64,000 nucleotides of DNA from Lepas anatifera (lineage: Eukaryota > Arthropoda > Thecostraca > Lepadidae): assembly GCA_034440635.1 (NCBI GenBank), contig JAOTON010000961.1, positions 992,001 through 1,056,000 on the forward strand. The letters run 5' to 3'. Position 1 is the first letter of the stretch, and each line of letters starts with the position of its first letter. The notes beneath the pieces were generated by a model. The model ran no database searches, was not told the DNA's origin, and saw only the letters and a program-made list of their open reading frames with translations. Made by a program: the position numbers and the translations under genes. Of this stretch, positions 23,030 to 31,826 are shown in pieces.

Positions 23030-24118
23030 ATGGCTACTGCTGTTGAACACACTTTGATTGATACTATGCGAGACATTTCGATGGAGATCCGAGTTCAAGG
23101 TCTAACACAACATGTAAGATCATTTTCGGGAGAGAGCTCCAACAAATTTCATGATTGGGCTAGGGATATGGATTCAATCGCCTGCACCGCCGATGACAAG
23201 CGGATGGTAATTTTGGCAACCCGAACACTAAGTGGACCCGCAGGAAAATTCGCCTGCAGACTGCTCACTGAAAATCCAAATCTCAGATGGCTAGAACTAA
23301 GAAAAGAGTTGAGGGACAGATATAGCGATCTGAAAGATCCATACTGCGCACGCGAAAAGCTGCAAAAAGTTAGGCAAAAGAAAGGCGAACTCATGCAAAA
23401 TTTTGCCGAACGTCTCCAGGACGTTGCCAGTGAAGTTTTCGACAATCCCAATAGTGCCGATTCTCAGAGAACGTTGGTGGAAATCTTTCAGAAGGGTGTA
23501 AATGATGACCGACTGGCACGAGCATTGATCAGAAAGAAGTTCACTTCACTGCAGGAAGCTGTCAAATTCGCGAGTGACGAACAGCAGACAGACCGAACCT
23601 TTGAGCTCTGCAGAGGTAAACTAGATATAGAGGAACCAATGGAAATCGATGTAGTTCGCAATGACGCCCAAGCTGATAGGATCGATAAGCTAGAGAAGTG
23701 TCTCTCGGATGTGGGCTCAAAAATTGACAAGTTAGCTAAAACAGTAGGCAAACATCAAAGAGCTGGACCTCCCAGTCCCCCTCAAAGTCACAGTCAACCC
23801 CCACCTCGACGTCCATACCAGGGACCACCTCAAAATCAACGCCATTTTCAGGCGCCCCCACCAAACAATCGCCAGTTTCAATGTCAGCCTCAGCCCAACC
23901 AATGGCAAAGGCGATCGCAAAATCAGCCCCATACGACTCAGTTTCAGAGCCAACAAACTGCTCCGCCTGATGTAGCATCAAATGAGCCGCCCCGCAGGTA
24001 TAAATGGACCCATGATGGTCGCCCAATTTGTGCATTTTGTGAGAAGGCCGGACATACCCAGAGAGTATGTAGAGCAAAGCAAGCCTCATTTCGTGGCCCT
24101 CAGCAGCCGGAAAACTAA
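23030..24118 (+). CDS. gag: Gypsy gag polyprotein
   Basis: The 362-residue protein has a helical capsid-like region (about residues 25-200, with FSGESSNKFHDWARDMD and later EKLQKVRQKKGELMQNFAERL typical of retrotransposon gag), a Pro/Gln-rich linker (about 243-320), and one zinc knuckle C-x2-C-x4-H-x4-C at residues 334-347 near the C-terminus. The start is the ATG at 23030; the frame is open a little further upstream without ATG. It forms the particle and packages RNA. The stop lies inside a short overlap with the pol frame, which is -1 relative to gag. Confidence 0.9.
   Translation: MATAVEHTLIDTMRDISMEIRVQGLTQHVRSFSGESSNKFHDWARDMDSIACTADDKRMVILATRTLSGPAGKFACRLLTENPNLRWLELRKELRDRYSDLKDPYCAREKLQKVRQKKGELMQNFAERLQDVASEVFDNPNSADSQRTLVEIFQKGVNDDRLARALIRKKFTSLQEAVKFASDEQQTDRTFELCRGKLDIEEPMEIDVVRNDAQADRIDKLEKCLSDVGSKIDKLAKTVGKHQRAGPPSPPQSHSQPPPRRPYQGPPQNQRHFQAPPPNNRQFQCQPQPNQWQRRSQNQPHTTQFQSQQTAPPDVASNEPPRRYKWTHDGRPICAFCEKAGHTQRVCRAKQASFRGPQQPEN
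24073..24118 (+). promoter_or_regulatory. Gag-pol overlap, candidate -1 frameshift window
   Basis: The pol frame is open from 24073 and the gag stop is at 24116-24118, leaving 46 nt in which a -1 shift would join them. The heptamer GGAAAAC directly before the gag stop is an imperfect slippery sequence. Pol could alternatively start at its own ATG (24217), which would leave a short protease N-terminus. Confidence 0.5.
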
Positions 24119-24216
24119 GTGGTCCATCTGTTGTCGGGACCGAACAGACGGAAAACCTAGATCCCAATGGTCCTAGGGATAACATCGCCAGAATTTTCAT
24201 TAAACGTGACACCCCA

Positions 24217-27200
24217 ATGTGTTGGATATACCTTGGAAATCGTAAAGCGTACACTCTTGTAGACACAGGTGCTGATATTTCGATCGTGTCGCAGGAATTC
24301 TTTGACAAAATCTCATCCAAACACGTTTCGGACTTCTCCAAAAATTGTGCCCCTCTTGAATCTGTAACTGGGCACAAGCTCAAAAACTTTGGCACAGCGA
24401 CCCTACCAGTTGAAGTTTCAAAATTCTGTCGCAAGTTCAAATTTCAAATCGTCAAAGGTCTAAAGCATGCTTGCATCTTAGGCAACGACTTCCTTAGTGA
24501 ATTTGGAGTCAAGCTAGATTTTAGCAAGAAGACAATGAACATTCACAACAATCTGATCCCGTTGAGGCCCCAACATCTAAACTGTCAATCAGTCACCTCA
24601 TTGGTAAGGCTACCGGAAAAGACAACCATCCCAGCACAGTCGTACGTGGAAGTTCCAGCGTACGTGAACCGTGTGCAGCTGATTGATCAGGACTGCGCCA
24701 TACAACCATTGAGTAACACTCCCTACTTCTGTGACGAACCTGGACTCATACTACTCAACTCAGTGAGTAGACCTAATGAAAAAGGTCACTTGCCAGCCGT
24801 GATTGTGAATACTACAACACGTGATCACACGCTGCCGTCCAGACAAGTCATAGGACTTGCTGAGGTGCTAGATGCATCTGAAATCAACGCTGTTGAACAG
24901 AGTGAATCAAGTGAACCATCAGAACCAAGTGCGCAGGTTAACGTAACCTCAAAAGTAGAACTGGACCCTGCCATGAAAATTCAAAAAGCGGATCTGTCTC
25001 ATGTCCCGGAACATCAGAAAAATCAAATTGAGCAACTCATTGAACGGAATTCGGATCTCTTTGCTAAAAGCGAGACTGATTTAGGCCGTACCGATCTGGT
25101 TACCATGAAAATCGACACAGGAGACAATGCTCCAATCAAACAGCGACCTTACCGTCTGCCATTTAGCCAAAGGCAAATGGTGGAAGATCACATTGATGAA
25201 CTGCTAAAAGCAGGAGTCATTCAACCAAGCCAGAGCCCCTGGGCAAGTCCCATAGTCATTGTAGACAAAAAGGATGGTGGAAAGCGCTACTGCGTAGACT
25301 ACCGAAAACTTAACCAGGTCACCGTCAAAAATAGCTACCCTCTTCCGCGTATTGATGATATCTTAGCATCGCTTGAAGGATCACAGTACTTCACCTCTTT
25401 AGACCTGAAAAGTGGTTATTGGCAAATTGCCATGGCAGATCAGGACTCAATTGACAAAACTGCTTTTACATGTTTTTTGGGACTATATTCTTGGAATGTT
25501 CTACCTTTTGGATTGACAAATGCTCCTGCACTATTTTCGGAACTCATGAACAAAGTTTTGCAAGGCATACAACACAAATATGCCATCGCGTATATCGATG
25601 ATGTCATCATATTCTCAAAAACGTTTGAAGAGCATCTAAAACACATCGAGGACGTGTTCAACAGGCTGCGTAAGGCAGGCCTCAAGCTGAAAATGTCGAA
25701 ATGTGATTTCCTCAAACAGGAAGTGAAATATCTTGGTCATGTAGTTTCAGCAAGTGGCATTCAGCCAGACAAGTCTAAGGTAGAAGTCATTCGAGATCTC
25801 AAACCACCCACAACAGTGAAAGGTGTACGATCATTCATTGGTATGTGCTCCTATTATCGTAGGTTCATCCCAAACTTTGCGAAAATTTCGAAGCCTCTGA
25901 CGGAATTGACAAAGAAAAGCGCACGCTTCCACTGGACCGACGAATGTCAGGAATCATTTGACACTTTGAGAGTAGTTCTGACAGATGCCCCCATTTTGGC
26001 CTATCCAGATACCGGAAAGCCGTACAAATTGTACACTGATGCGTCAAACCATTCAATTGGAGCTGCCCTCGTTCAGGAAACTGACCAAGGTGAACGTGTG
26101 ATACAATATTTATCACATCAGCTCAACAAATCTCAGCTCAATTGGCCTGTCATAGAAAAGGAAGGATACGCCATCGTATATGCCGTACAAAAACTCCACC
26201 CCTATCTTCTAGGATCGAAATTTACCATTATGACAGATCACAAACCGTTGAAACATTTGTTCACCGCTGAAATGAGAAACCCCCGCATTCAACGCTGGGC
26301 TATTATTCTCGATGAATACGGTTGCGACATCCAATATGTCACCGGTAGACAGAATACCGTGGCTGATAGCCTCTCTAGATTGGAACCTCAGAGAGATGAA
26401 CCCATGGATGTCAATATCATAGATTCTGACCATGCACCCCGTGTTGAGTTGGATTCAACGGTAGAACCGTGCCCTTCTGATGAAAGTTCAGACCCAAAGG
26501 AGAAATTCCAGGAATTTCTCGCAAAGCATCCTGATTTAGAAACCCTCCAGAGCGAGGACGAAGAGATTCAAAAGATAATCAAAATGCTGAAAGACCCAAC
26601 TGATCCAAATCATAGTGATGTTGCAAAACGCTATGTAGTGCTGGATAGTATACTGTATCGTATTACAGATACTTCGAAATGTACCCCTCATCCCGGTCTT
26701 CAACTGTGCATACCTAAATTTCTGCAGAAGCCGTTAGTTGAAGAAACTCATTCTGGTTATTTCGGAGGTCATCTAGGAATCGACAAAACGTATGACAAAC
26801 TTCGATCTCGTTATTACTGGTCTGGTATGTATCGTGACGTAGTGAATCATCTGAAAATTTGTGTAGCATGTAACATGCGGAAACTCAGAAAGCAACGACC
26901 ACCCCTTCAGGACATGCAGATCCCGAAATATCCATTCGAAATGATAGCGATCGATACTTGTGGTCCGTTCCCTCAGAGTTACAATGGAAATAGGTTTATC
27001 ATTAACATAGTTGATCTATTTTCTGGTTGGCCCGAGTCATTCGCCACTGATTCAAAAAGTGCGGAAACAGTCGCTCAAATACTCATTGAACACATCATCC
27101 CTCGACACGCGTGCCCCCGTGTCATCGTTTCGGACAATGGAACAGAATTCTGTAACGTAGTGATTGACCAAATCTCGGCATTCTTTAATATCAAGCACAT

Positions 27201-28449
27201 TCGAACTTCTGTGTATCACCCTCAGTCCAATGGACGTTGTGAAAGGTACCATCGCGTTCAAAATGATATGTTGGCAAAGTTAGTGAGCAAAAACCAACGC
27301 GACTGGGACACAAAGCTTCCTTCAATTCTTTCGGCGTATCGTACTGCCAAAAACGAAACAACAAAACACAGCCCCTTCTACGTTTTGCATGGACGTGACC
27401 CTGTTTTGCCCATGGACACACTGTTGTCACCCAAGTATAGATACCAAGGCGAGGACTATGTCCCCACCATGTTGGAAAATCTTAGTCGTGCATATCACGA
27501 AGTTCGGCATAACTTATCCCTCGGACATGAAAAGAGTAAATTGTACTATGATCGAAAAGCACAGTCAGTAAAATTCAAAGTAGGTGACATGGTATACTTT
27601 CGTGATCCATCCACAGCCCCTGGCTCCACAACCAAATTAACCTCACATTGGAAGCCATACTATCGTGTAGTAAAGGCGCTTAGTGATGTCACTTTTGTCA
27701 TCAAACACCAGCTAGAAGGTGGTACTAAAACCGTGAACGCTCAAAATCTCAGACGAGCTGACCCCAATACACCGTGGTGTAACATTTCGAACGAACCAAC
27801 CCATATTAACCAGAAGCATGAAGAGAAATCAAAGTCTCAGATCCCAATCAGAATTCAGCCCCCTCGTAGTTCAAAATTATCTTATGATGATGATATGGAT
27901 GTAACGCCTGTGCCAGTTAGATTTTCGGAACCCGCGCTATCTGACACTCAATTCAATACTAGTTCTGGCCAATCAAAACCTGATGTACCCTCTGAAGATG
28001 AGGATGATATTCCGCTTTCAAGGTTGGCGAAACGGATGCATAACCCTACCTCAGACGAGGAGGATGATATTCCTTTGGCGAAATTAGCCAAACAGATTCG
28101 AGAAGAGAGAGAAAGAGAGCCAAAACGTAGTTTAGAATCTCCAATACCGGATGCAAAAAGAGTTTATGAACCATTGGATTCGGATCTCAATCCAGATGCA
28201 ACCGCATACGTGCCGGTCAAGCGAGACCGCGACATAGAATCAGAAGATTCTGAAGATGATTATCCCCCAAATAAGGTCATCGCTGCAGATGACTCGTCTG
28301 ATTCAGAGATATCAGACATTGAGAGTACAAATGTAGATACCTTAGATATAGATACTGTACAGTGTAGAAATGCCGCTAAGGATAGTGTAAATACACGCAG
28401 CAAATGTGATGTAACTGAGGTAATGTCAGGTCTCCTCTCTGAATACTGA
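24217..28449 (+). CDS. pol: Gypsy pol: protease, reverse transcriptase, RNase H, integrase
   Basis: The ORF is uninterrupted (1410 codons from the ATG; frame open upstream to 24073). Order is: aspartic protease (DTGA at residues 16-19), reverse transcriptase (LDLKSGYWQIAM, then YIDD at 459-462), RNase H (LYTDAS near 607, MTDHKPLKHL), integrase zinc finger (HSGYFGGHLG ... CVACNMRK) and integrase core with D913, D973 and E1009, a D-D-35-E pattern. A GPY/F-like module (KLTSHWKPYYRVV) follows. The last 200 residues are acidic and include a duplicated DDIPL-x-x-LAK motif near residues 1260-1293. No chromodomain is present at the integrase C-terminus. PR-RT-RH-IN order is that of Metaviridae. Confidence 0.95.
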   Translation: MCWIYLGNRKAYTLVDTGADISIVSQEFFDKISSKHVSDFSKNCAPLESVTGHKLKNFGTATLPVEVSKFCRKFKFQIVKGLKHACILGNDFLSEFGVKLDFSKKTMNIHNNLIPLRPQHLNCQSVTSLVRLPEKTTIPAQSYVEVPAYVNRVQLIDQDCAIQPLSNTPYFCDEPGLILLNSVSRPNEKGHLPAVIVNTTTRDHTLPSRQVIGLAEVLDASEINAVEQSESSEPSEPSAQVNVTSKVELDPAMKIQKADLSHVPEHQKNQIEQLIERNSDLFAKSETDLGRTDLVTMKIDTGDNAPIKQRPYRLPFSQRQMVEDHIDELLKAGVIQPSQSPWASPIVIVDKKDGGKRYCVDYRKLNQVTVKNSYPLPRIDDILASLEGSQYFTSLDLKSGYWQIAMADQDSIDKTAFTCFLGLYSWNVLPFGLTNAPALFSELMNKVLQGIQHKYAIAYIDDVIIFSKTFEEHLKHIEDVFNRLRKAGLKLKMSKCDFLKQEVKYLGHVVSASGIQPDKSKVEVIRDLKPPTTVKGVRSFIGMCSYYRRFIPNFAKISKPLTELTKKSARFHWTDECQESFDTLRVVLTDAPILAYPDTGKPYKLYTDASNHSIGAALVQETDQGERVIQYLSHQLNKSQLNWPVIEKEGYAIVYAVQKLHPYLLGSKFTIMTDHKPLKHLFTAEMRNPRIQRWAIILDEYGCDIQYVTGRQNTVADSLSRLEPQRDEPMDVNIIDSDHAPRVELDSTVEPCPSDESSDPKEKFQEFLAKHPDLETLQSEDEEIQKIIKMLKDPTDPNHSDVAKRYVVLDSILYRITDTSKCTPHPGLQLCIPKFLQKPLVEETHSGYFGGHLGIDKTYDKLRSRYYWSGMYRDVVNHLKICVACNMRKLRKQRPPLQDMQIPKYPFEMIAIDTCGPFPQSYNGNRFIINIVDLFSGWPESFATDSKSAETVAQILIEHIIPRHACPRVIVSDNGTEFCNVVIDQISAFFNIKHIRTSVYHPQSNGRCERYHRVQNDMLAKLVSKNQRDWDTKLPSILSAYRTAKNETTKHSPFYVLHGRDPVLPMDTLLSPKYRYQGEDYVPTMLENLSRAYHEVRHNLSLGHEKSKLYYDRKAQSVKFKVGDMVYFRDPSTAPGSTTKLTSHWKPYYRVVKALSDVTFVIKHQLEGGTKTVNAQNLRRADPNTPWCNISNEPTHINQKHEEKSKSQIPIRIQPPRSSKLSYDDDMDVTPVPVRFSEPALSDTQFNTSSGQSKPDVPSEDEDDIPLSRLAKRMHNPTSDEEDDIPLAKLAKQIREEREREPKRSLESPIPDAKRVYEPLDSDLNPDATAYVPVKRDRDIESEDSEDDYPPNKVIAADDSSDSEISDIESTNVDTLDIDTVQCRNAAKDSVNTRSKCDVTEVMSGLLSEY

Positions 28450-28779
28450 ACAGAAGATGGAACTGTTCAAAATGTTTAGCATGAACATGGCAAATATCAG
28501 CCAAAAGATGGAAAATATGGCTGCCATGTTGTTGAAGTAGTATGTAATGATGTTATTAATCGGATTCTTCACTTGAAAGTGAAATGAGTACTTTGACATG
28601 ACGGGATCATCAGATACTGGATGAAACGGATTCATTAATTGGATAATGGTGATTTGACAAGATGTCAAATGCGATCAGATGATGCCACAAATGGTTAGAA
28701 GGCCATGATTAGGTTATGTTCTAGCTTAAGTTACAATAAGTTTCAAGTGTTTAAATGTGTGTTTTCTGTGTGTTACAGG
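28450..28779 (+). other. Pol-env spacer with env splice acceptor
   Basis: The short non-coding stretch ends with a pyrimidine-rich tract and acceptor, ttctgtgtgttacag|g, at 28778/28779. The next bases are the ATG of the env signal peptide, as expected for a spliced subgenomic env mRNA. Confidence 0.6.
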
Positions 28780-30648
28780 ATGAGAATTCAACAGTTACTA
28801 ATATGTCTCCTCCTACTAACTGCCCTCCAAACAACCCTGTCGAACGTGTTATTCGTACCCAAAGGTCAGATGTATGCCTCTTATGATCACTGGACTATTC
28901 ATGTACCAGTCCATACGGCAAACTTAAAGGATGCACTCAAATTCATGAGCCAGCAAATCGAGCAGTTTGATATGAAATTTCACATGAAAATTGCAACGTA
29001 CAAACATGAGCTTGAAAGCAACCGCGTGAATCTCTTGATCAACCGCCTGAACAAAGAGAAGTCCTATCTTAATGGTGAAATCCAAAGAACGCGCGAACTC
29101 TTCAATCTGTTGGATAACCCTATCAAGCATCGAACGAAAAGATCTCTGCTCCCATTCGTTGGTGACATAATGTCTAGTCTGTTTGGAACCGCCACCAATA
29201 CGGATGTCAAAGACATCCTGAAACATGTTCAATATCTGGAGGCTAATCAGAAAAGTCTGATTCACGTCATCGATGAAAACGTTAGTATTTTGAATGAGAC
29301 CACTCTAGAGGTTAGAACAAATCGTAGAGCTTTGAATAAGCTTATGAACTACACCAAGACGCTTGATGAAAAATTAAGATACCTTACCCGTGTACTTTCA
29401 AATGCCATGATGGCATACACGGAAATCTCAGACGAAATGGAAGACATATTTCATGATCTGTTAGTATCTCTCCAGGATCTTAAAAGTTACCTATCTGACT
29501 TGGAACTCCACTCTAGTCTTGCAGAACATGGTATTCTGTCAAGGTCGTTTCTAAAACCTGTTCAGTTTCAGAAAACCCTAGAGAACATTCGTCACATCCT
29601 CCCAAATTCTGTTGCTTTACCGTTTCAGCCCGAAGAGATCGAAAAATATTATTTGGTTAGTCATACATCAGTTTCCAGAAGTGAGTTTGGATTCTATGTC
29701 AATATTTTCATCCCTCTGGTAAATGTTCGCGACAGATTTCAAATCTATGAGATTATGAACCTTGCATCACCAAAAGTTGTAAGTGGAAAGAACTATCTTG
29801 CAAAGTTCACAACCGAAGACTTCTCGTACATTGCTCTCTCAGATGACAACCTGAAGTATATGATTTTGGAAAAGAACTCTGTGGATGTCTTCATCAAAAG
29901 CACCCTACCGTTCTACCCAGTGCAAAAGCCGCTTGAAATCGTTCAGGAATCAGACAAGTGTCTTCCGTTCTTGCTCACCAAAAATACAGAGAAAATTCAA
30001 AGATATTGTGATAAGGAAATATCAAGTAAGGAAACCATCAGGCCTAAAGCTCAGTATGTTGGAAATGGAGAATGGTTGATTATAATATCCGAGCCTCTTG
30101 AAGTTATCACGAGATGTAAAAATGGAACAGAGACAAGGATGTTAGCTGAAACCATAAATCACTTGCAGTTAGAACTCGGTTGTTCAGCTCAGACGAAATT
30201 CTTCACGCTCCCTACCTTTCGACGCTTCGACTCAGAGATCTCTTTTTCCGGTGCATTCAGTTACATAGCTGACGCCCATGATGTGTGGCATAGCATTCTC
30301 AGTGACTTGGAGAACAATACTGAAGCTCTATCTCTCGCTATTGAATCGCTTCCTGTCGTACCCGATAATACGTATCGGTTAAGTCAGCTCCGTACCCAGC
30401 TAAGGCGCCTGGAATCCAGCCGTCTCAGCGTCCATTTAAAACCCATCGCTGGCACTACAATAGGCATTGTGTTAGTCATAGTAGCCTCAGCATCCGCCGT
30501 TGTGATCATAAAACGCAGACGTAGGTCAACATGTCCGAACCGCTCCCAATCCTCCCCGATACCAGCACCGAGCTCAGCAGCATCAACATCAACGCCAGCG
30601 GAAATGCAGTCAGCAGCAATCCCACTGACATGTCTTCGGGTGGAATAA
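28780..30648 (+). CDS. env: Envelope-like glycoprotein of the gypsy element
   Basis: The ORF gives 622 residues from the ATG at 28780 (25 codons upstream, from 28705, are open but have no signal peptide start). It has an N-terminal hydrophobic signal peptide (about residues 1-21), a furin-type site RTKR at 118-121 followed by a hydrophobic fusion-peptide-like stretch, several N-x-[ST] sites, a coiled-coil-like region, and one C-terminal membrane span (about 556-578) with a basic KRRRR stop-transfer. This matches the fusion-protein type of env found in errantiviruses and related to baculovirus F proteins. It is intact in the window. Whether it makes particles infectious cannot be told from sequence. 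Confidence 0.88.
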   Translation: MRIQQLLICLLLLTALQTTLSNVLFVPKGQMYASYDHWTIHVPVHTANLKDALKFMSQQIEQFDMKFHMKIATYKHELESNRVNLLINRLNKEKSYLNGEIQRTRELFNLLDNPIKHRTKRSLLPFVGDIMSSLFGTATNTDVKDILKHVQYLEANQKSLIHVIDENVSILNETTLEVRTNRRALNKLMNYTKTLDEKLRYLTRVLSNAMMAYTEISDEMEDIFHDLLVSLQDLKSYLSDLELHSSLAEHGILSRSFLKPVQFQKTLENIRHILPNSVALPFQPEEIEKYYLVSHTSVSRSEFGFYVNIFIPLVNVRDRFQIYEIMNLASPKVVSGKNYLAKFTTEDFSYIALSDDNLKYMILEKNSVDVFIKSTLPFYPVQKPLEIVQESDKCLPFLLTKNTEKIQRYCDKEISSKETIRPKAQYVGNGEWLIIISEPLEVITRCKNGTETRMLAETINHLQLELGCSAQTKFFTLPTFRRFDSEISFSGAFSYIADAHDVWHSILSDLENNTEALSLAIESLPVVPDNTYRLSQLRTQLRRLESSRLSVHLKPIAGTTIGIVLVIVASASAVVIIKRRRRSTCPNRSQSSPIPAPSSAASTSTPAEMQSAAIPLTCLRVE

Positions 30649-30707
30649 AAGCTCAGACTCAACCATGAGCATCAATCAGTCAGTCAACAGTCATCCAACA
30701 AGCAGTC

Positions 30708-31190
30708 ATGTCCACCACTCCAGCTATCCCAGCCATTCAGTTTGCCGTGGACCATTACCACGACAACGATGGACAAGTTCACTTATTAGTGAAGTGGGCA
30801 GGACATCCCATGGCCTGCGCCAGTTGGATCCTTGAAGATTACGTACCCGTCCGCATCTCGAAGACAATACTGGAAATCAGCAAACGAAGTCGTGCCCCAA
30901 AGGATACGACCTGGCTGTTGGGGACTAACCAGCACCAGTGTCCCAACAACCAACAACAGCACCGCTGCTCAAAACAACACCGCTGCTCACAACCACACCG
31001 CTGCCGAAACGGTCACCGCTGACGAAACCAACACCGCTGCCGAAACAACCGCCAACGTGCTGCCGATGCCAACGTCGCTGCTCCCCACGCTGCCCCTGAA
31101 GCAGTGTACTACATCAATCAGAACTTCCCAGTAGACAGTTTTGATTCAACAATGGCAGTTGCCGGATCAGATGTGGACTTTGATGTGTAG
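30708..31190 (+). CDS. Stand-alone chromodomain ORF (ORF4), one in-frame TGA
   Basis: An ATG at 30708 opens a frame whose residues about 8-55 look like a chromodomain: an FAVDHYHDNDGQVHLLVKW strand block, W-x-G-H-P, then SWILEDYV and a C-terminal helix (ISKTILEISK). A repeat of about 11-18 bp (aacaccgctgc phrases) follows, encoding His/Arg/Cys/Asn-rich text. A TGA at 31020-31022, where sister repeat units have TGC, stops the frame; the same frame then runs on to TAG at 31188-31190. So the ORF is either about 104 codons or a longer protein broken by one nonsense change. It lies just after env and before the 3' LTR, a place where gypsy elements rarely carry a gene. Chromodomains normally bind methylated histone tails and, in chromoviruses, are fused to integrase. 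Confidence 0.68.
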
Positions 31191-31413
31191 ATTATGAAAG
31201 GTGTTGAAGAAGAATGTTTTACGTAATCAACTAGTTATGCTATGTTATAGTGTGCAGATGTTCAACTCACTCATGTAACCGTATTGCTTAAATGTTTAAA
31301 TGTAAAATATATCATGCTTCAAATATTGAGATGCCTGTAAACAGAATCAGATCTGGTGAACGAAAATTTTAGAAGACAAACCAAAATTTCATTCAAAGGA
31401 CCTCGCGCTGTGA
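31191..31413 (+). other. Gypsy 3' untranslated region
   Basis: It lies between ORF4 and the 3' LTR. A convincing polypurine tract is not visible right before the LTR (the last bases read gacctcgcgctgtga), which is unusual for a young element. Confidence 0.5.
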
Positions 31414-31826
31414 TGTAACGAAAATTTATTAACTACTTCACTTTAATTGCTAAATGACGCGATAATTAATGGTCCTCTAGTTTGTATATTCATTTCTCGT
31501 CCCCCTCCCATTATAAGTGCAGTCACACTCAGACAAAGAGCTCTGCCAGTTATTGCGCAGTAGCCTGTCGGTTCATGACCACGGGTCCATCGTACGATGC
31601 ACCCCAGCCAACGCCCTATGACGTATCGAACGCTCATTGGCTCACGAGATCTGACGCTGGTGTCACGCCACTGTCTGGCCTTGGATTGCATCAGCATTTC
31701 ATCAGCCTCCAGACCAGTGCATCGAACCATACTCTGTCGCCTATGACGTATTGTATTGTGATTGGTCGGCGTATGTAACCAAGCCTGCCGACTCGGCGTA
31801 TATAAGGAGCGCTGAGCTAGCGTCCC
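31414..31826 (+). mobile_element. 3' LTR of the gypsy element, first part
   Basis: 413 bp matching 21191-21603 of the 5' LTR, starting TGTAACG and including the TATATAAGG box at 31799-31807. It is cut by the LINE dimer; its last 8 bases AGCGTCCC recur at 46184-46191 as the LINE target duplication. The rest is at 46192-46625. Confidence 0.93.
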
